64,000 nt of DNA. It comes from Alistipes sp. (lineage in GTDB: Bacteria; Bacteroidota; Bacteroidia; Bacteroidales; Rikenellaceae). The position numbers and the translations under genes were made by a program. Within the stretch, counting starts at the first letter, position 1, and every line of letters starts with the position of its first letter. Below, piece by piece: positions 35,418 to 43,706 of this stretch. The notes beneath the pieces are model-generated. The model saw only the letters and a program-made list of their open reading frames with translations, was not told the origin of the DNA and did not search any database. The DNA lies in NCBI GenBank assembly GCA_020026415.1, contig JAHHQL010000003.1:62001-126000 (forward strand), given 5' to 3'.

Positions 35418-35936
35418 ATGCTCACCAAAGGCTACATCCAACTCTACACCGGCAACGGAAAAGGAAAAACCACGGCGGCATTCGGACTTGCGGTTCGTGC
35501 GCTGTGTGCCGGACAGAAAGTGTATATCGGTCAGTTCGTCAAATCAATGAAATACAACGAAACCCGTCTTGAAGAGATGTTTGAGCATCTAAGGATCGAA
35601 CAACTCGGTCGCGGCTGTTTTCTCCACAAAAATCCCGACGCGGAGGACATCCGCATGGCGCACGAAGGGTTGGAACATTGTCGCAAAATGCTCCGCGAGG
35701 GGACATTCGATGTGGTGATCCTCGACGAGTTGTGCATCGCCCTCTATTTCGGGTTACTTGACACGGACGAAGTATTGGAGGCACTCGACGCAAAAGCCGA
35801 ACACGTAGAGGTCATCATCACGGGACGCTACGCCCCGCAGGAGTTGATCGACCGCGCCGACCTCGTCACCGAGATGCGCGAAGTGAAGCACTACTACACA
35901 CAGGGTGTCCTCTCCCGCAACGGTATTGACCATTAA
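35418..35936 (+). CDS. cobO: Cob(I)yrinic acid a,c-diamide adenosyltransferase
   Basis: BtuR/CobA/CobO enzyme that adds the 5'-deoxyadenosyl group to cob(I)alamin or precursors, giving adenosylcobalamin. The 172 residues start with a P-loop GNGKGKTT at 12-19 used to bind ATP in reverse orientation, and contain FDVVILDELCIAL as Walker B-like block. No independent promoter is seen between the tRNA terminator and its ATG, so it may depend on read-through of the tRNA transcript. Its product is a B12 coenzyme, and a cobalamin riboswitch lies about 3 kb away. Confidence 0.93.
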   Translation: MLTKGYIQLYTGNGKGKTTAAFGLAVRALCAGQKVYIGQFVKSMKYNETRLEEMFEHLRIEQLGRGCFLHKNPDAEDIRMAHEGLEHCRKMLREGTFDVVILDELCIALYFGLLDTDEVLEALDAKAEHVEVIITGRYAPQELIDRADLVTEMREVKHYYTQGVLSRNGIDH

Positions 35937-36176
35937 CACACCGAGACCGCGTCAGACTACGCACGTTCCCGCACACCGGGAACACCCGCACGCTGTCCGT
36001 GTCCCCGCGCCAAAGAATACCCTCGCGCAAAGCAACAACCGCACCCGATCCGTATTCCGCAAAATCCAAACACATCCGCCCGAATTTCAATACCCGCACC
36101 GCACCTGCATACGCAAATCACGACCAAACCGCACCCTACCCCCACCTCAACCTTCCATCCGATCCGCATAAACACA
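35937..36176 (+). promoter_or_regulatory. C-rich, G-poor tract after cobO, candidate Rho-utilisation region
   Basis: About 240 bp between the convergent cobO and nrdG genes. The plus strand is dominated by C and A with few G, especially from 36040 to 36176. Such unstructured C-rich RNA is the hallmark of Rho loading sites. No gene is visible. An intrinsic terminator follows. Confidence 0.4.
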
Positions 36177-36211
36177 AAACGACCGAACCCCCAAAAAGGT
36201 TCGGTCGTTTT
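36177..36211. terminator. Bidirectional terminator between cobO and nrdG
   Basis: ACGACCGAACC and GGTTCGGTCGT (36179-36189 and 36198-36208) form a hairpin with A-rich left and T-rich right flanks, suited to both strands. Confidence 0.9.
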
Positions 36212-36226
36212 ATTTGTCGGGAAAGA

Positions 36227-36694
36227 TTACTTTCTCCAAAATTTATGCGTGATATCTTCCCACTCGCCCTCCGTAATCCGATAGAGGTGCTGGTTGGTCG
36301 CGGGCGACGAGAGCGGCCCGTGAGCGGCATCCCAGTGTCCGAGTTTGATGTAATCGAACGATCGGGGATCGAGTCCTTCGGGCAGTTTGTCACAACCCGA
36401 ATACCAGCCCGTCTTCATGCGGGGCATCTGTTTCTTGACGAATCGAGCCAGACGTGCCACCTCCAGCGGGGAAGCATCCCCGCCCATAAAGCAAAGGCAG
36501 GTGACGGATCGTCCGTAACACCCCAGCAATCCCGCCAAAGCCTCCTCATCAAGCACGTGACCGATGTCCTGCTGCAAATGCAGGCTGTGACACCCCTTGC
36601 AACGGTTCGGGCAGTTAGTGATGTTCAATGCGAGGGTCGTCTCATCGGGAATTTCAGCAAAAACAATATCGAAATTATAATATTTTACGGTCAT
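36227..36694 (-). CDS. nrdG: Anaerobic ribonucleotide reductase activating protein
   Basis: Radical-SAM activase that installs the glycyl radical on NrdD. It is 155 residues from the ATG at 36694, which follows the nrdD stop by 4 nt; the alternative start at 36715 lies inside nrdD. The cluster motif CxxxCxxC is Cys28, Cys32 and Cys35 in NCPNRCKGCHS. The glycine-rich SAM segment (CFMGGDASP) follows. Cotranscribed with nrdD and so expected to share its riboswitch control. Confidence 0.94.
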   Translation of the reverse strand: MTVKYYNFDIVFAEIPDETTLALNITNCPNRCKGCHSLHLQQDIGHVLDEEALAGLLGCYGRSVTCLCFMGGDASPLEVARLARFVKKQMPRMKTGWYSGCDKLPEGLDPRSFDYIKLGHWDAAHGPLSSPATNQHLYRITEGEWEDITHKFWRK

Positions 36695-36698
36695 TCCC

Positions 36699-38822
36699 CT
36701 AACATTCCTTTTCAAGTTTCACGTCATTGGCGTTGGCGTGTGCATAGAAACGGCGTGCGGCTTCCTGCTGACGTGCCACCGAGAAGTTCGAGACACGTTT
36801 CATGTAACCGATCACACGGGTCAGATAATCGACATTCTTCGAGTGGCATTGGGGACACTCCTTCAGATAACGCTTGTCGATACATCCGCAATCGTTGCAG
36901 ATCGTGTTGGGAATATTGAACGTAAAGTAATTGCAACCCTCATCGGCAGCCACGCGCAACAATTGGCGGTACTGCTCCTTCGAGAGGTGATTCTCCAAGT
37001 TCATGTGCAGAGCCGAACCACCCGTGAGGTGCTCGATGTATTTGCGGCCGTGCAAACGGAACTTGTCAATGATGTTGAGCGACTCGTCCTCCACGATGTA
37101 GAAGTAGGAGTTATAGCAGTCGCGCGGTACTTTGTAACCGTCCTCTCGATCCCATTTGGCGTGTTTTACACCCACGTTTTCGGCAGGAATCATCTCACAG
37201 TTGAACATCAGATCCTTCGAACGATACTTCTTGTTGTAACGCTCGATCAGACCCAGCACGTTCTGCACGAACTCGACATATCGGGGGTTGTCGTTGATCT
37301 CGATCCCCAGCGACTCGGCAGCCTCGACAAGACCGTTCACGCCGATCGTCAGATACTGACGCGACAGGTTGATATAACCCGCATCGAACAACGGAAGCAT
37401 GCCCTTTGCCTGTAATTTCTTCAAGTTCTCGTTGTATGCCATCTGCACTTTGTGTACCAGATCGACAATGTCCTCCAAAAACGTCAGATAATGCACTCCG
37501 TTCTTCTCGGCATGCTGCACGCAACGGTTCAGGTTGATGGTCAGCACACTCTTCGAACCGGTCGAAACGCCACCCGCACCCAACGTGTAACTGAATCCGT
37601 TGTCCTGAATCTCGTTCCTCAGTCGGCAGCACGACGACAGCGAGTCGGCATTGTCGCTCAGGTAGGTAAAGAACGAATGCCCTTCCGCATACATCTCGGC
37701 GGTGAAATCACCCCACTCCTTATCCTTCACGTCGCCGTTCTCGGTCAGAAGAGCCATGGTCTCCACGGGGAAAGTCAGCACGGTCTTCGTGCGCTCCTTG
37801 TTGAACCATTTCATAAAACGCTTCTGCAACCACGACAACGATTCCCAGTTGGGACGCGACCCGTCGGGGAAACGGAACTCTCCGAACAGACTCTCAAAAT
37901 AGAAGCGGTCGTAGTAAGCCACATTCCAGAACACGGCCTGAAAGTTGCGGGCACCGGTCGGCTGGTTGATCGAATAGACGATCTGCTCGAAGCAGTCGGT
38001 GATCATCTTGTCGATGGTGCGCTGCTTGGTCGAAAGATCGACCACCTTGTCGGCATGCAGATAATAGTCCTTGCCGTACTCCATCTCCACGAAGTAGTTC
38101 ATGTACATCAGGAACTCCGGCGTGGCACATGCTCCGGACAGCATCGACGACACGATGAACACCATATTGACGAAACCGCCGCAGAATGCCTTGAGATTGG
38201 TCGGGCGTTTCGAGTTGCCGCCCACCGAAATCGTACCGCCCAAAAGCCACGGATACATCGTGATCGAGGCGCAATAGTTGGCCATCGACGTCTCGTCGTT
38301 CTTGTAGATGTAGTGGTTGTTGAGCAGATAGAGATATTTGTCGGAAAGTTCCTTGCCGAACATCTCCTTGATCTGGTCGGTCAGGATACGACGGTTCAGA
38401 CGGATGAAGTTCTGTTTGGGCAACTCGCCGATCAGCGTTGCGATGTTTTTGTTCTCGACATTGGCGTTGGCATCGTATTTGGAACCCGTCGCGGGGTTCT
38501 TTGCCTCGCAGTAGTCCATCAGGAAATTGAGTTTCTCGCGCTCTTCACGATCCTCGCTGTGCTTCTGACGGTAGAGCATATAACTCTTTGCCACCGCAAA
38601 ATAACGCTCGGCCATCAAAGCCACTTCCACCTGATTCTGGATCTCCTCGACATTCATGCCGTCGGATACCCGCACACGGCTCAAAATCGCCATCAGATCT
38701 TCGTCCGAAGCGTAAGCACCCACCGAAAGAAATGCCTTGCACACGGCACGACGAATCTTCTCGACGGAGAAAGGCTTCCGCTTTCCGTCACGTTTGACGA
38801 TGTAAATTTCAGAACTGCCCAT
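36699..38822 (-). CDS. nrdD: Anaerobic ribonucleoside-triphosphate reductase (class III)
   Basis: Oxygen-sensitive glycyl-radical enzyme that makes dNTPs in strict anaerobes without B12. Its 707 residues begin with an ATP-cone (YIVKRDGKRKPFSVEKIRRAV) that senses dATP/ATP. The core is the ten-stranded barrel. Near the end a zinc site uses Cys642, Cys645, Cys656 and Cys659, and the radical glycine is about Gly672 in RVIGYMKRVS. A cobalamin riboswitch of about 177 nt lies in its leader, nearly 280 nt upstream of the start codon. Confidence 0.96.
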   Translation of the reverse strand: MGSSEIYIVKRDGKRKPFSVEKIRRAVCKAFLSVGAYASDEDLMAILSRVRVSDGMNVEEIQNQVEVALMAERYFAVAKSYMLYRQKHSEDREEREKLNFLMDYCEAKNPATGSKYDANANVENKNIATLIGELPKQNFIRLNRRILTDQIKEMFGKELSDKYLYLLNNHYIYKNDETSMANYCASITMYPWLLGGTISVGGNSKRPTNLKAFCGGFVNMVFIVSSMLSGACATPEFLMYMNYFVEMEYGKDYYLHADKVVDLSTKQRTIDKMITDCFEQIVYSINQPTGARNFQAVFWNVAYYDRFYFESLFGEFRFPDGSRPNWESLSWLQKRFMKWFNKERTKTVLTFPVETMALLTENGDVKDKEWGDFTAEMYAEGHSFFTYLSDNADSLSSCCRLRNEIQDNGFSYTLGAGGVSTGSKSVLTINLNRCVQHAEKNGVHYLTFLEDIVDLVHKVQMAYNENLKKLQAKGMLPLFDAGYINLSRQYLTIGVNGLVEAAESLGIEINDNPRYVEFVQNVLGLIERYNKKYRSKDLMFNCEMIPAENVGVKHAKWDREDGYKVPRDCYNSYFYIVEDESLNIIDKFRLHGRKYIEHLTGGSALHMNLENHLSKEQYRQLLRVAADEGCNYFTFNIPNTICNDCGCIDKRYLKECPQCHSKNVDYLTRVIGYMKRVSNFSVARQQEAARRFYAHANANDVKLEKEC

Positions 38823-39103
38823 AATTGTATCTCTTTAATTTATATTCAGTAAAAATGATTCTTGCATCTTTCCCGTCCGAAACTCTGTTGCAAGTTTCGG
38901 TTTTATCCGTATTTCTGTCCCTGTTCTGTCGAAAGGAAAGGACACCCTGCCCCCGCCACAACGAAAACTAAAAAAACGTCTTCATTGTCCGTATTCGACA
39001 AAGGGAAATGTTCTATTCTTCCCCTTTATTCTCACTCCGTTCCCAGAACACGCCATTGAAGGGCGAATATGTCTTGTTCCCGGACAAAAATCACCCCGAA
39101 CAT
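38823..39103 (-). other. nrdD leader downstream of the riboswitch aptamer
   Basis: About 280 nt of probable untranslated leader. Just after the aptamer TGTTC and GAACA can enclose a hairpin, and further down TTGTC/GAC­AA plus a T7 run near 38970 could act as a weak terminator. A separate stem CCGAAACT/AAGTTTCGG lies at 38878-38901. The true expression platform is not decided by eye. No gene is visible. Confidence 0.45.
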
Positions 39104-39280
39104 TCAAGGCAGGTCTTCTGACTCGCTCCCGACCATGCGCCTTCCCGCTTTTTTCCGACAAAAGCAGTGGCATAAAGAGTGCACGATACCACACGGAGTT
39201 CACAGCTACGGGTATAGTGCTGTTTTTCACAGACTTCCCTTTTAATCTCCGAGACAACTGCCGTTGTCTGAGAACCTTGA
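39104..39280 (-). promoter_or_regulatory. Cobalamin (B12) riboswitch controlling nrdD-nrdG
   Basis: Read on the minus strand, the conserved blocks occur in order. P1 TCAAGG (39280-39275) pairs with CCTTGA (39109-39104). Then come TTAAAAGGGAAGTCTGTG, CCCGTAGCTGTGA, GCCACTG, GCGGGAAGGC and the B12 box AGTCAGAAGACCTGCC. An accessory hairpin AGACAAC/GTTGTCT lies near the 5' end. The aptamer starts a few bases after the predicted transcription start. The next gene downstream is nrdD, in the same direction. Confidence 0.9.
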
Positions 39281-39287
39281 TGCGGAA

Positions 39288-39318
39288 CAAAATTAGGAAT
39301 TGTTTTAAGATAAACAAA
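39288..39318 (-). promoter_or_regulatory. Promoter of the nrdD riboswitch transcript
   Basis: On the minus strand TTTG (39318-39315), a 19-bp spacer and TAATTTTG (39295-39288) fit the consensus, with the start site expected near 39283. Confidence 0.8.
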
Positions 39319-39637
39319 CTAATTCCCATCAAAAAAAATGAACATTCTGTGAACACCTCTGCCCTGTGTGCCTATAACGTGGATTCAGCCCTTTTAATAA
39401 AATTTTTTAATACTTCATCCCCGAAAATTGCCCTGCGCCATCCTCTCTTTGGGAAAAGCCGCTTCCGTTCCCGAAAAGACCTTTACCGAATCTCCTGATT
39501 TTCCGCTCCGGGAACCATGTCCGCCACCCTTGTAAAAACCGCAACACATATTATAGTTTTCAAATATCCGTTTCCACGAGTTTCGCATTACGTCGAAAAG
39601 TCTTGCTTTTCTACCCAAAATCCCGCCATATATACAT
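39319..39637. other. Intergenic region without visible gene
   Basis: About 320 bp upstream of the nrdD promoter and beyond the end of the repressor gene, fairly AT-rich with no ORF of coding character, tRNA or fold I can name. Confidence 0.5.
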
Positions 39638-39670
39638 AAAAAGACCTTCGGTTTTCCCGAAAGTCTTTTT
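39638..39670 (-). terminator. Terminator after the S24 repressor gene
   Basis: A hairpin of AAAAAGAC..TTCGG with CCGAA..GTCTTTTT has A-rich left and T-rich right arms, suitable for the minus strand and possibly both directions. Confidence 0.8.
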
Positions 39671-39692
39671 CCAAACGCTCCTCACGCCGCGA

Positions 39693-40364
39693 TCAGCGCA
39701 TCGAGTTCATGCGAATCGAGGCTTTGACCAATGCCAGCGCACGGATGCGCGAAATCTCCACATCTTTGTCGGCATGGTGCGGATTCTGACTCACCAACTT
39801 GACAAAGCCCTTGCGTTCGGATTTCTGAATGTATTTCACGGTGACATACTCCTCGCCTTCCATGTCGATCGACAGCAGATACATGTCGCCCCAGAAAATA
39901 TCCTCGATGTCGTTGAGTTGCTTGTACAGCACGATGTCGCCACTCTTCAAAAGCGGATACATCGAATCACCCACAATATAAATCGCCCCGTCACACTTGG
40001 GCAGATTGGGGATATGAATGTAGTTGATGGGTTTGTTGTCGGGTTGGTCGGTGAACAACGGTACCAGTCCCGCCGTGCCCTCGATCGAATACAACGGCAC
40101 ACTTTGCAGGGGCAGTGAATTGTCGGTGCGGTGCATATACGCCGTAAAGTCGGGTTCGGCATTGAACATATTGCCCCGTCCCGTCTCCAGCCATTCGGGA
40201 TTCACGTTCAATTCTTGAACTAATATGTTTCTATTGCGTGCCGAAAGCCCCGCCTTGCCCGTTTCAATCATCGAAAGAGCCGCTTTACCGATCCCAAGAT
40301 GCTGAGCCAGTTGTTCTTGCGTCATTCCGAGTTCTTTACGGATCAGTCTCACACGTTGATTCAT
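39693..40364 (-). CDS. Phage-type repressor: HTH plus S24/LexA-like peptidase domain
   Basis: CI/LexA-like regulator of 223 residues. The N-terminal XRE helix-turn-helix covers about 4-60 (MTQEQLAQHLGIGKAALSMIETGK). The C-terminal S24 domain has the catalytic Ser134 in GDSMYP and Lys177 in VTVKYI. A plausible self-cleavage bond is Ala98-Gly99 in EGTAGLV. Such proteins are inactivated by RecA during DNA damage. It is divergent from a small gene followed by an orphan terminase. A palindrome overlaps both promoters and is its likely operator. Confidence 0.9.
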   Translation of the reverse strand: MNQRVRLIRKELGMTQEQLAQHLGIGKAALSMIETGKAGLSARNRNILVQELNVNPEWLETGRGNMFNAEPDFTAYMHRTDNSLPLQSVPLYSIEGTAGLVPLFTDQPDNKPINYIHIPNLPKCDGAIYIVGDSMYPLLKSGDIVLYKQLNDIEDIFWGDMYLLSIDMEGEEYVTVKYIQKSERKGFVKLVSQNPHHADKDVEISRIRALALVKASIRMNSMR

Positions 40365-40389
40365 ATAAAATATTGTGAAGATTTAGAAT

Positions 40390-40421
40390 AAAAACTAATC
40401 CTTTTATTCGCTAAATTCAAA
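40390..40421 (-). promoter_or_regulatory. Promoter of the S24 repressor
   Basis: On the minus strand TTTG (40421-40418), a 20-bp spacer and TAGTTTTT (40397-40390) form a near-consensus promoter. Its -33 box lies inside the palindromic operator. Confidence 0.55.
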
Positions 40422-40428
40422 TTTTGAA
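40416..40428. promoter_or_regulatory. Palindromic operator in the divergent promoter region
   Basis: TTCAAA-T-TTTGAA is a perfect inverted repeat. It covers the -33 box of the repressor and lies just before the -7 box of the divergent gene, where a repressor would control both. A second inverted repeat CTTTG-N5-CAAAG follows at 40434-40448. Confidence 0.55.
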
Positions 40429-40430
40429 CT

Positions 40431-40438
40431 TATCTTTG
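40431..40438 (+). promoter_or_regulatory. Promoter of the small-gene/terminase transcript
   Basis: TATCTTTG fits the -7 consensus about 70 bp upstream of the small gene. Two inverted repeats flank or overlap it. Confidence 0.6.
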
Positions 40439-40506
40439 TGCTACAAAGTTAAACAATTTACTATTACAAAACAAAAAATATTTGAAAAAACACATCATTA
40501 TCAAAC

Positions 40507-40806
40507 ATGTATTCGGTTTCATCTAAACTTTATGATGAGGCAGCAGAGATGATTTGCGAAGCCGCCGACGGTCGCGGGTATCTTTCCGACTCTTTCCGTT
40601 TTCGGTTCGACGACACGGAATGTAACCTGCGCCTTTCGGTGATCCTCTATTACACGGAAGTCGATTTTCCCGAAGGACGACACCGCCTTTTGTGCGATGC
40701 GGTTCCCGTGTGGTGGGAATTTCACACCACGACTCCGGAGCGGGAACTGCTCAACGACTTCTCGTTCTCGGAACTCCGCAAACGCCTGCAACAAAGTTGC
40801 CGATGA
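40507..40806 (+). CDS. Small conserved-looking protein of the repressor-terminase cassette
   Basis: Protein of 99 residues, acidic and aromatic, without signal peptide. Sequence features are RFRFDDTECNLRLSVILYYTEV and VPVWWEFHTTTPERELLNDFSFSEL. It has no recognised domain. Divergent to the S24 repressor and 174 bp upstream of the terminase in the same direction, so it is likely under repressor control. Could be a cassette-specific regulator or accessory protein; function unknown. Confidence 0.65.
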   Translation: MYSVSSKLYDEAAEMICEAADGRGYLSDSFRFRFDDTECNLRLSVILYYTEVDFPEGRHRLLCDAVPVWWEFHTTTPERELLNDFSFSELRKRLQQSCR

Positions 40807-40980
40807 CAACTTTGTTCTTTCGGACATCCGCCGCCTCTCTTTCCGATCCGGCATGATCCTGCGGATGCCGCTCTTTCTTTCCCGCGCCCCGAAGACCGCC
40901 CGTCGTGATGCCGCACAAAGGTCGTCGGAGAACGCCCCTTAAAACCTCATCGGAGACACTTGTCTCCCTACATTTACCCT

Positions 40981-42435
40981 ATGGACTCAACCCATGAAAC
41001 GACCTCAGCAGAAAAGACTGCTGAGGTTTTTTGCTCCTTCGAGGAGTTCGCCACGGCAATTTATCCCTTTCTCGAACTCCAACCCTTTCACCGCGCCTAC
41101 TACCGCGTCTTGGAAGCCTTCGCCCGCGGTCGGATCCGCCGTCTGATCGTCACCATGCCCCCGCAACACGGCAAAAGCGTCGGGGCATCGACCCTGCTTC
41201 CCGCCTATGTTTTGGGGCTTGATCCCGACTGCCGCGCCGCCATTGCCTCCTATTCGGGAATGTTGGCATCGAAATTCAACCGCCGCGTACAACGCATCCT
41301 CTCCTCAAGAGAATACGGCACACTTTTTCCCGCCACCTCCATCAAACAAGGCAACAAACCGCCCGGTTACATCCGTACTGCCGACGAGGTGGAGATCATC
41401 GACCACCACGGAGGTCTGCTGTCGGTCGGACGCGAAGGATCGCTCACGGGCAACCGTGTCGATTGTTTCATTCTGGACGATCTCTACAAGGATGCTTTGG
41501 AGGCCAACTCGCCCCTTATCCGAGCCAATTGCTGGGAGTGGTACACCTCGGTGGTGCGTACCCGCATGCACAACCTCTCGCGCGAGTTGATCGTCTTCAC
41601 GCGCTGGCACGAGGAGGATCTCATCGGTCAGATCCTCGCAAAAGAGCCTGTCGATCCGCTTCTTCACTGGCAACAACTCACCGACACTCCGCCCGAAAGG
41701 TGGCTGCATCTGAATTTCGAGGCCGTCAAGACCTCGCCCCCGTCCGAAATCGACCCGCGCGCGGAGGGTGAAGCCTTGTGGGAGGCACAGCACGGCGTAA
41801 AACTCCTGCAAGAGAAACGCCGTCTCGATCCGCTCCGGTTCGAGGCAATGTATCAGGGACACCCTTCGTCGAAAGAAGGTCTGCTCTACGGCACAAATTT
41901 TATGGAATACGATGTGCTACCCCACGAAATCGTACACCGCGCCAACTACACCGATACGGCCGACACGGGCGACGACTACCTCTGTTCGATCTCCTACGTG
42001 ACCGATGCCGACGGCATTATTTACGTTACGGACGTGGTTTATTCGCGCGAAACGATGGAGGTGACCGAACCTCTGGTGGGCGATCTTCTGCGTCGCAGCG
42101 ACACCCGCCTTGCCGCCATCGAGAGCAACAACGGCGGTCGCGGATTTGCGCGTGCCGTCCAACGCCTCGCCCCCACAACCAAGGTCGAATGGTTCCACCA
42201 GTCGAACAACAAGGAAGCACGCATCCTCTCGAACTCCGCCACAGTCATCTACCTGTTGCGTTTCCCGCGCGGATGGCATTTGCTGTGGCCGGAACTCTAC
42301 ACCCACCTTACGACCTATCGCCGTGTGTTCCGCACCAACCGCTGGCACGATGCCGCCGATGTGGTCACGGGCATCATCGAGCGCGAAACCGAGATGCCCT
42401 CGTCGGGACGTATGCGCGGCGTAAGGTTTCTCTGA
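40981..42435 (+). CDS. Phage terminase large subunit (orphan)
   Basis: DNA-packaging ATPase-nuclease of 484 residues from ATG 40981; the upstream TTG at 40960 is less likely. The Walker A-like motif is PPQHGKS at 60-66 and Walker B FILDDLYKD around 163-171. The C-terminal RNase H-like nuclease keeps acidic residues in YTDTAD (about 323-328), AIESNNGG (Glu381) and HDAADV (about 456-461). Both active sites look intact. No portal, capsid, tail or small terminase genes are nearby; the neighbours are an S24 repressor and ordinary metabolic genes. Confidence 0.88.
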   Translation: MDSTHETTSAEKTAEVFCSFEEFATAIYPFLELQPFHRAYYRVLEAFARGRIRRLIVTMPPQHGKSVGASTLLPAYVLGLDPDCRAAIASYSGMLASKFNRRVQRILSSREYGTLFPATSIKQGNKPPGYIRTADEVEIIDHHGGLLSVGREGSLTGNRVDCFILDDLYKDALEANSPLIRANCWEWYTSVVRTRMHNLSRELIVFTRWHEEDLIGQILAKEPVDPLLHWQQLTDTPPERWLHLNFEAVKTSPPSEIDPRAEGEALWEAQHGVKLLQEKRRLDPLRFEAMYQGHPSSKEGLLYGTNFMEYDVLPHEIVHRANYTDTADTGDDYLCSISYVTDADGIIYVTDVVYSRETMEVTEPLVGDLLRRSDTRLAAIESNNGGRGFARAVQRLAPTTKVEWFHQSNNKEARILSNSATVIYLLRFPRGWHLLWPELYTHLTTYRRVFRTNRWHDAADVVTGIIERETEMPSSGRMRGVRFL

Positions 42436-42486
42436 TCCGGCTCGAACAGACGGCCAATTTGTTCCATACTGCGCAAAAATTCACCC

Positions 42487-42513
42487 AAAGAGCATCAATC
42501 CGATGCTCTTTTT
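42487..42513 (+). terminator. Terminator after the terminase gene
   Basis: AAAGAGCATC and GATGCTCTTT flank a 5-nt loop and are followed by TTT, immediately before the next promoter. Confidence 0.85.
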
Positions 42514-42515
42514 CG

Positions 42516-42523
42516 TATCTTTG
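42516..42523 (+). promoter_or_regulatory. Putative promoter of nitronate monooxygenase gene
   Basis: TATCTTTG lies directly after the terminator and about 37 bp before the ATG. No good -33 box. Confidence 0.55.
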
Positions 42524-42560
42524 CAACGGACTTTCGTCCCAAAACAAAGTATTTTAAACT

Positions 42561-43655
42561 ATGAAAAATTTGAAAATTGGAAATCTCTGTGCCTCACTGC
42601 CCATCGTACAGGGCGGTATGGGTGTCGGGATATCGCTTTCGGGTCTTGCCTCGGCAGTTGCCCGTGAAGGAGGGATCGGCGTTATTTCGTCGGCCGGTCT
42701 CGGTGTGATCCATAAGACCCTCGGTCGCAATTATCGCGAAGCCTCGATCGAAGGATTGAAACTCGAACTGAAGAAAGCCCGCGAGGCGACACGCGGCATC
42801 ATCGGCGTGAATGTCATGGTGGCTATGTCGAATTTCGCCGATATGGTGCGTACGGCGGTCGAGGAAAAGGCCGACATCATCTTCTCTGGAGCGGGACTTC
42901 CGCTGAACCTGCCGTCGTTCCTCACTGCGAATGCCAAGACAAAACTTGCGCCCATCGTTTCGTCGGCGCGTGCTGCCAAACTCATCTGCCGCAAATGGTG
43001 GAGCGAGTTCCGCTATCTGCCCGATGCCCTCGTACTCGAAGGTCCCAAGGCAGGCGGACACCTCGGCTACAAACGCGACCAGATCGAAAAGGAAGAATTT
43101 TCCTTAGAACACTCTCTTCCCGAAGTTCTGGCCGAAGTGCGCGAGATCGAAGCAGCACAGGAATGCCGCATCCCCGTAATTGCCGCCGGAGGCATCTACA
43201 CGGGCAAAGACATTTACCGAATCATGGAATCAGGCGCCGACGCCGTGCAAATGGGTACGAGATTTGTCACGACCGAGGAGTGCGATGCCGACCGTAAGTT
43301 CAAGGAGTGCTATCTGAACGCCACGGCCGATGACATCGAAATCATCCAGAGTCCCGTCGGGATGCCGGGGCGGGCGGTTCATACCCCGTTTCTCGATCGC
43401 GTGAAGCAGGGGCTGACCATCCCGAAATCCTGCCCGTTCGACTGCATCCGCACATGCGACATGATCCACAGTCCCTACTGCATCATGCTCGCCCTCTACA
43501 ACGCCTTCCGCGGTCGGATGCAGCAAGGCTACGCCTTCTGCGGTGCCAACGCATGGCGTGCCAAAAAGATCCAAAGCGTCAGGGAAGTCATCTCGTCGCT
43601 CCGCGAGGAGTACGAACGCCTCTTCAGGGCACACGCCCCGATCGGCAATCTTTAA
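42561..43655 (+). CDS. Nitronate monooxygenase / FabK-like flavoprotein
   Basis: FMN-dependent TIM-barrel protein of 364 residues in the 2-nitropropane dioxygenase family. The N-terminus IVQGGMGVGISLSGLASAVA and the motifs GPKAGGHLGY and AAGGIYTGKDIYRIMESGADAVQMGTRF, given here by their cores, are typical of FMN phosphate binding. The family includes nitronate oxygenases and FabK enoyl-ACP reductases. A C-terminal Cys-rich part (CPFDCIRTCDMIHSPYC) is an unusual addition that could bind a metal or cluster. The physiological substrate is unclear. Confidence 0.85.
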   Translation: MKNLKIGNLCASLPIVQGGMGVGISLSGLASAVAREGGIGVISSAGLGVIHKTLGRNYREASIEGLKLELKKAREATRGIIGVNVMVAMSNFADMVRTAVEEKADIIFSGAGLPLNLPSFLTANAKTKLAPIVSSARAAKLICRKWWSEFRYLPDALVLEGPKAGGHLGYKRDQIEKEEFSLEHSLPEVLAEVREIEAAQECRIPVIAAGGIYTGKDIYRIMESGADAVQMGTRFVTTEECDADRKFKECYLNATADDIEIIQSPVGMPGRAVHTPFLDRVKQGLTIPKSCPFDCIRTCDMIHSPYCIMLALYNAFRGRMQQGYAFCGANAWRAKKIQSVREVISSLREEYERLFRAHAPIGNL

Positions 43656-43678
43656 TCTGCTCCGATCAAAACCTTTCA

Positions 43679-43706
43679 AGCCGCCCGAATGTCGGACGGC
43701 TTTTTT
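43679..43706 (+). terminator. Terminator after nitronate monooxygenase
   Basis: AGCCG-c-CCGA and TCGG-a-CGGCT form a hairpin with a 3-nt loop, followed by TTTTTT. Confidence 0.88.

Noticed and set aside
38982..39356. Minus-strand frame of 124 codons upstream of nrdD
   Set aside because: It overlaps the B12 riboswitch and its promoter; the RNA structure explains the conservation-like sequence better.
39638..43706. Complete prophage around the S24 repressor and terminase
   Set aside because: No integrase, portal, capsid, tail or attachment repeats were found on either side; the neighbours are ordinary genes with their own promoters and terminators.
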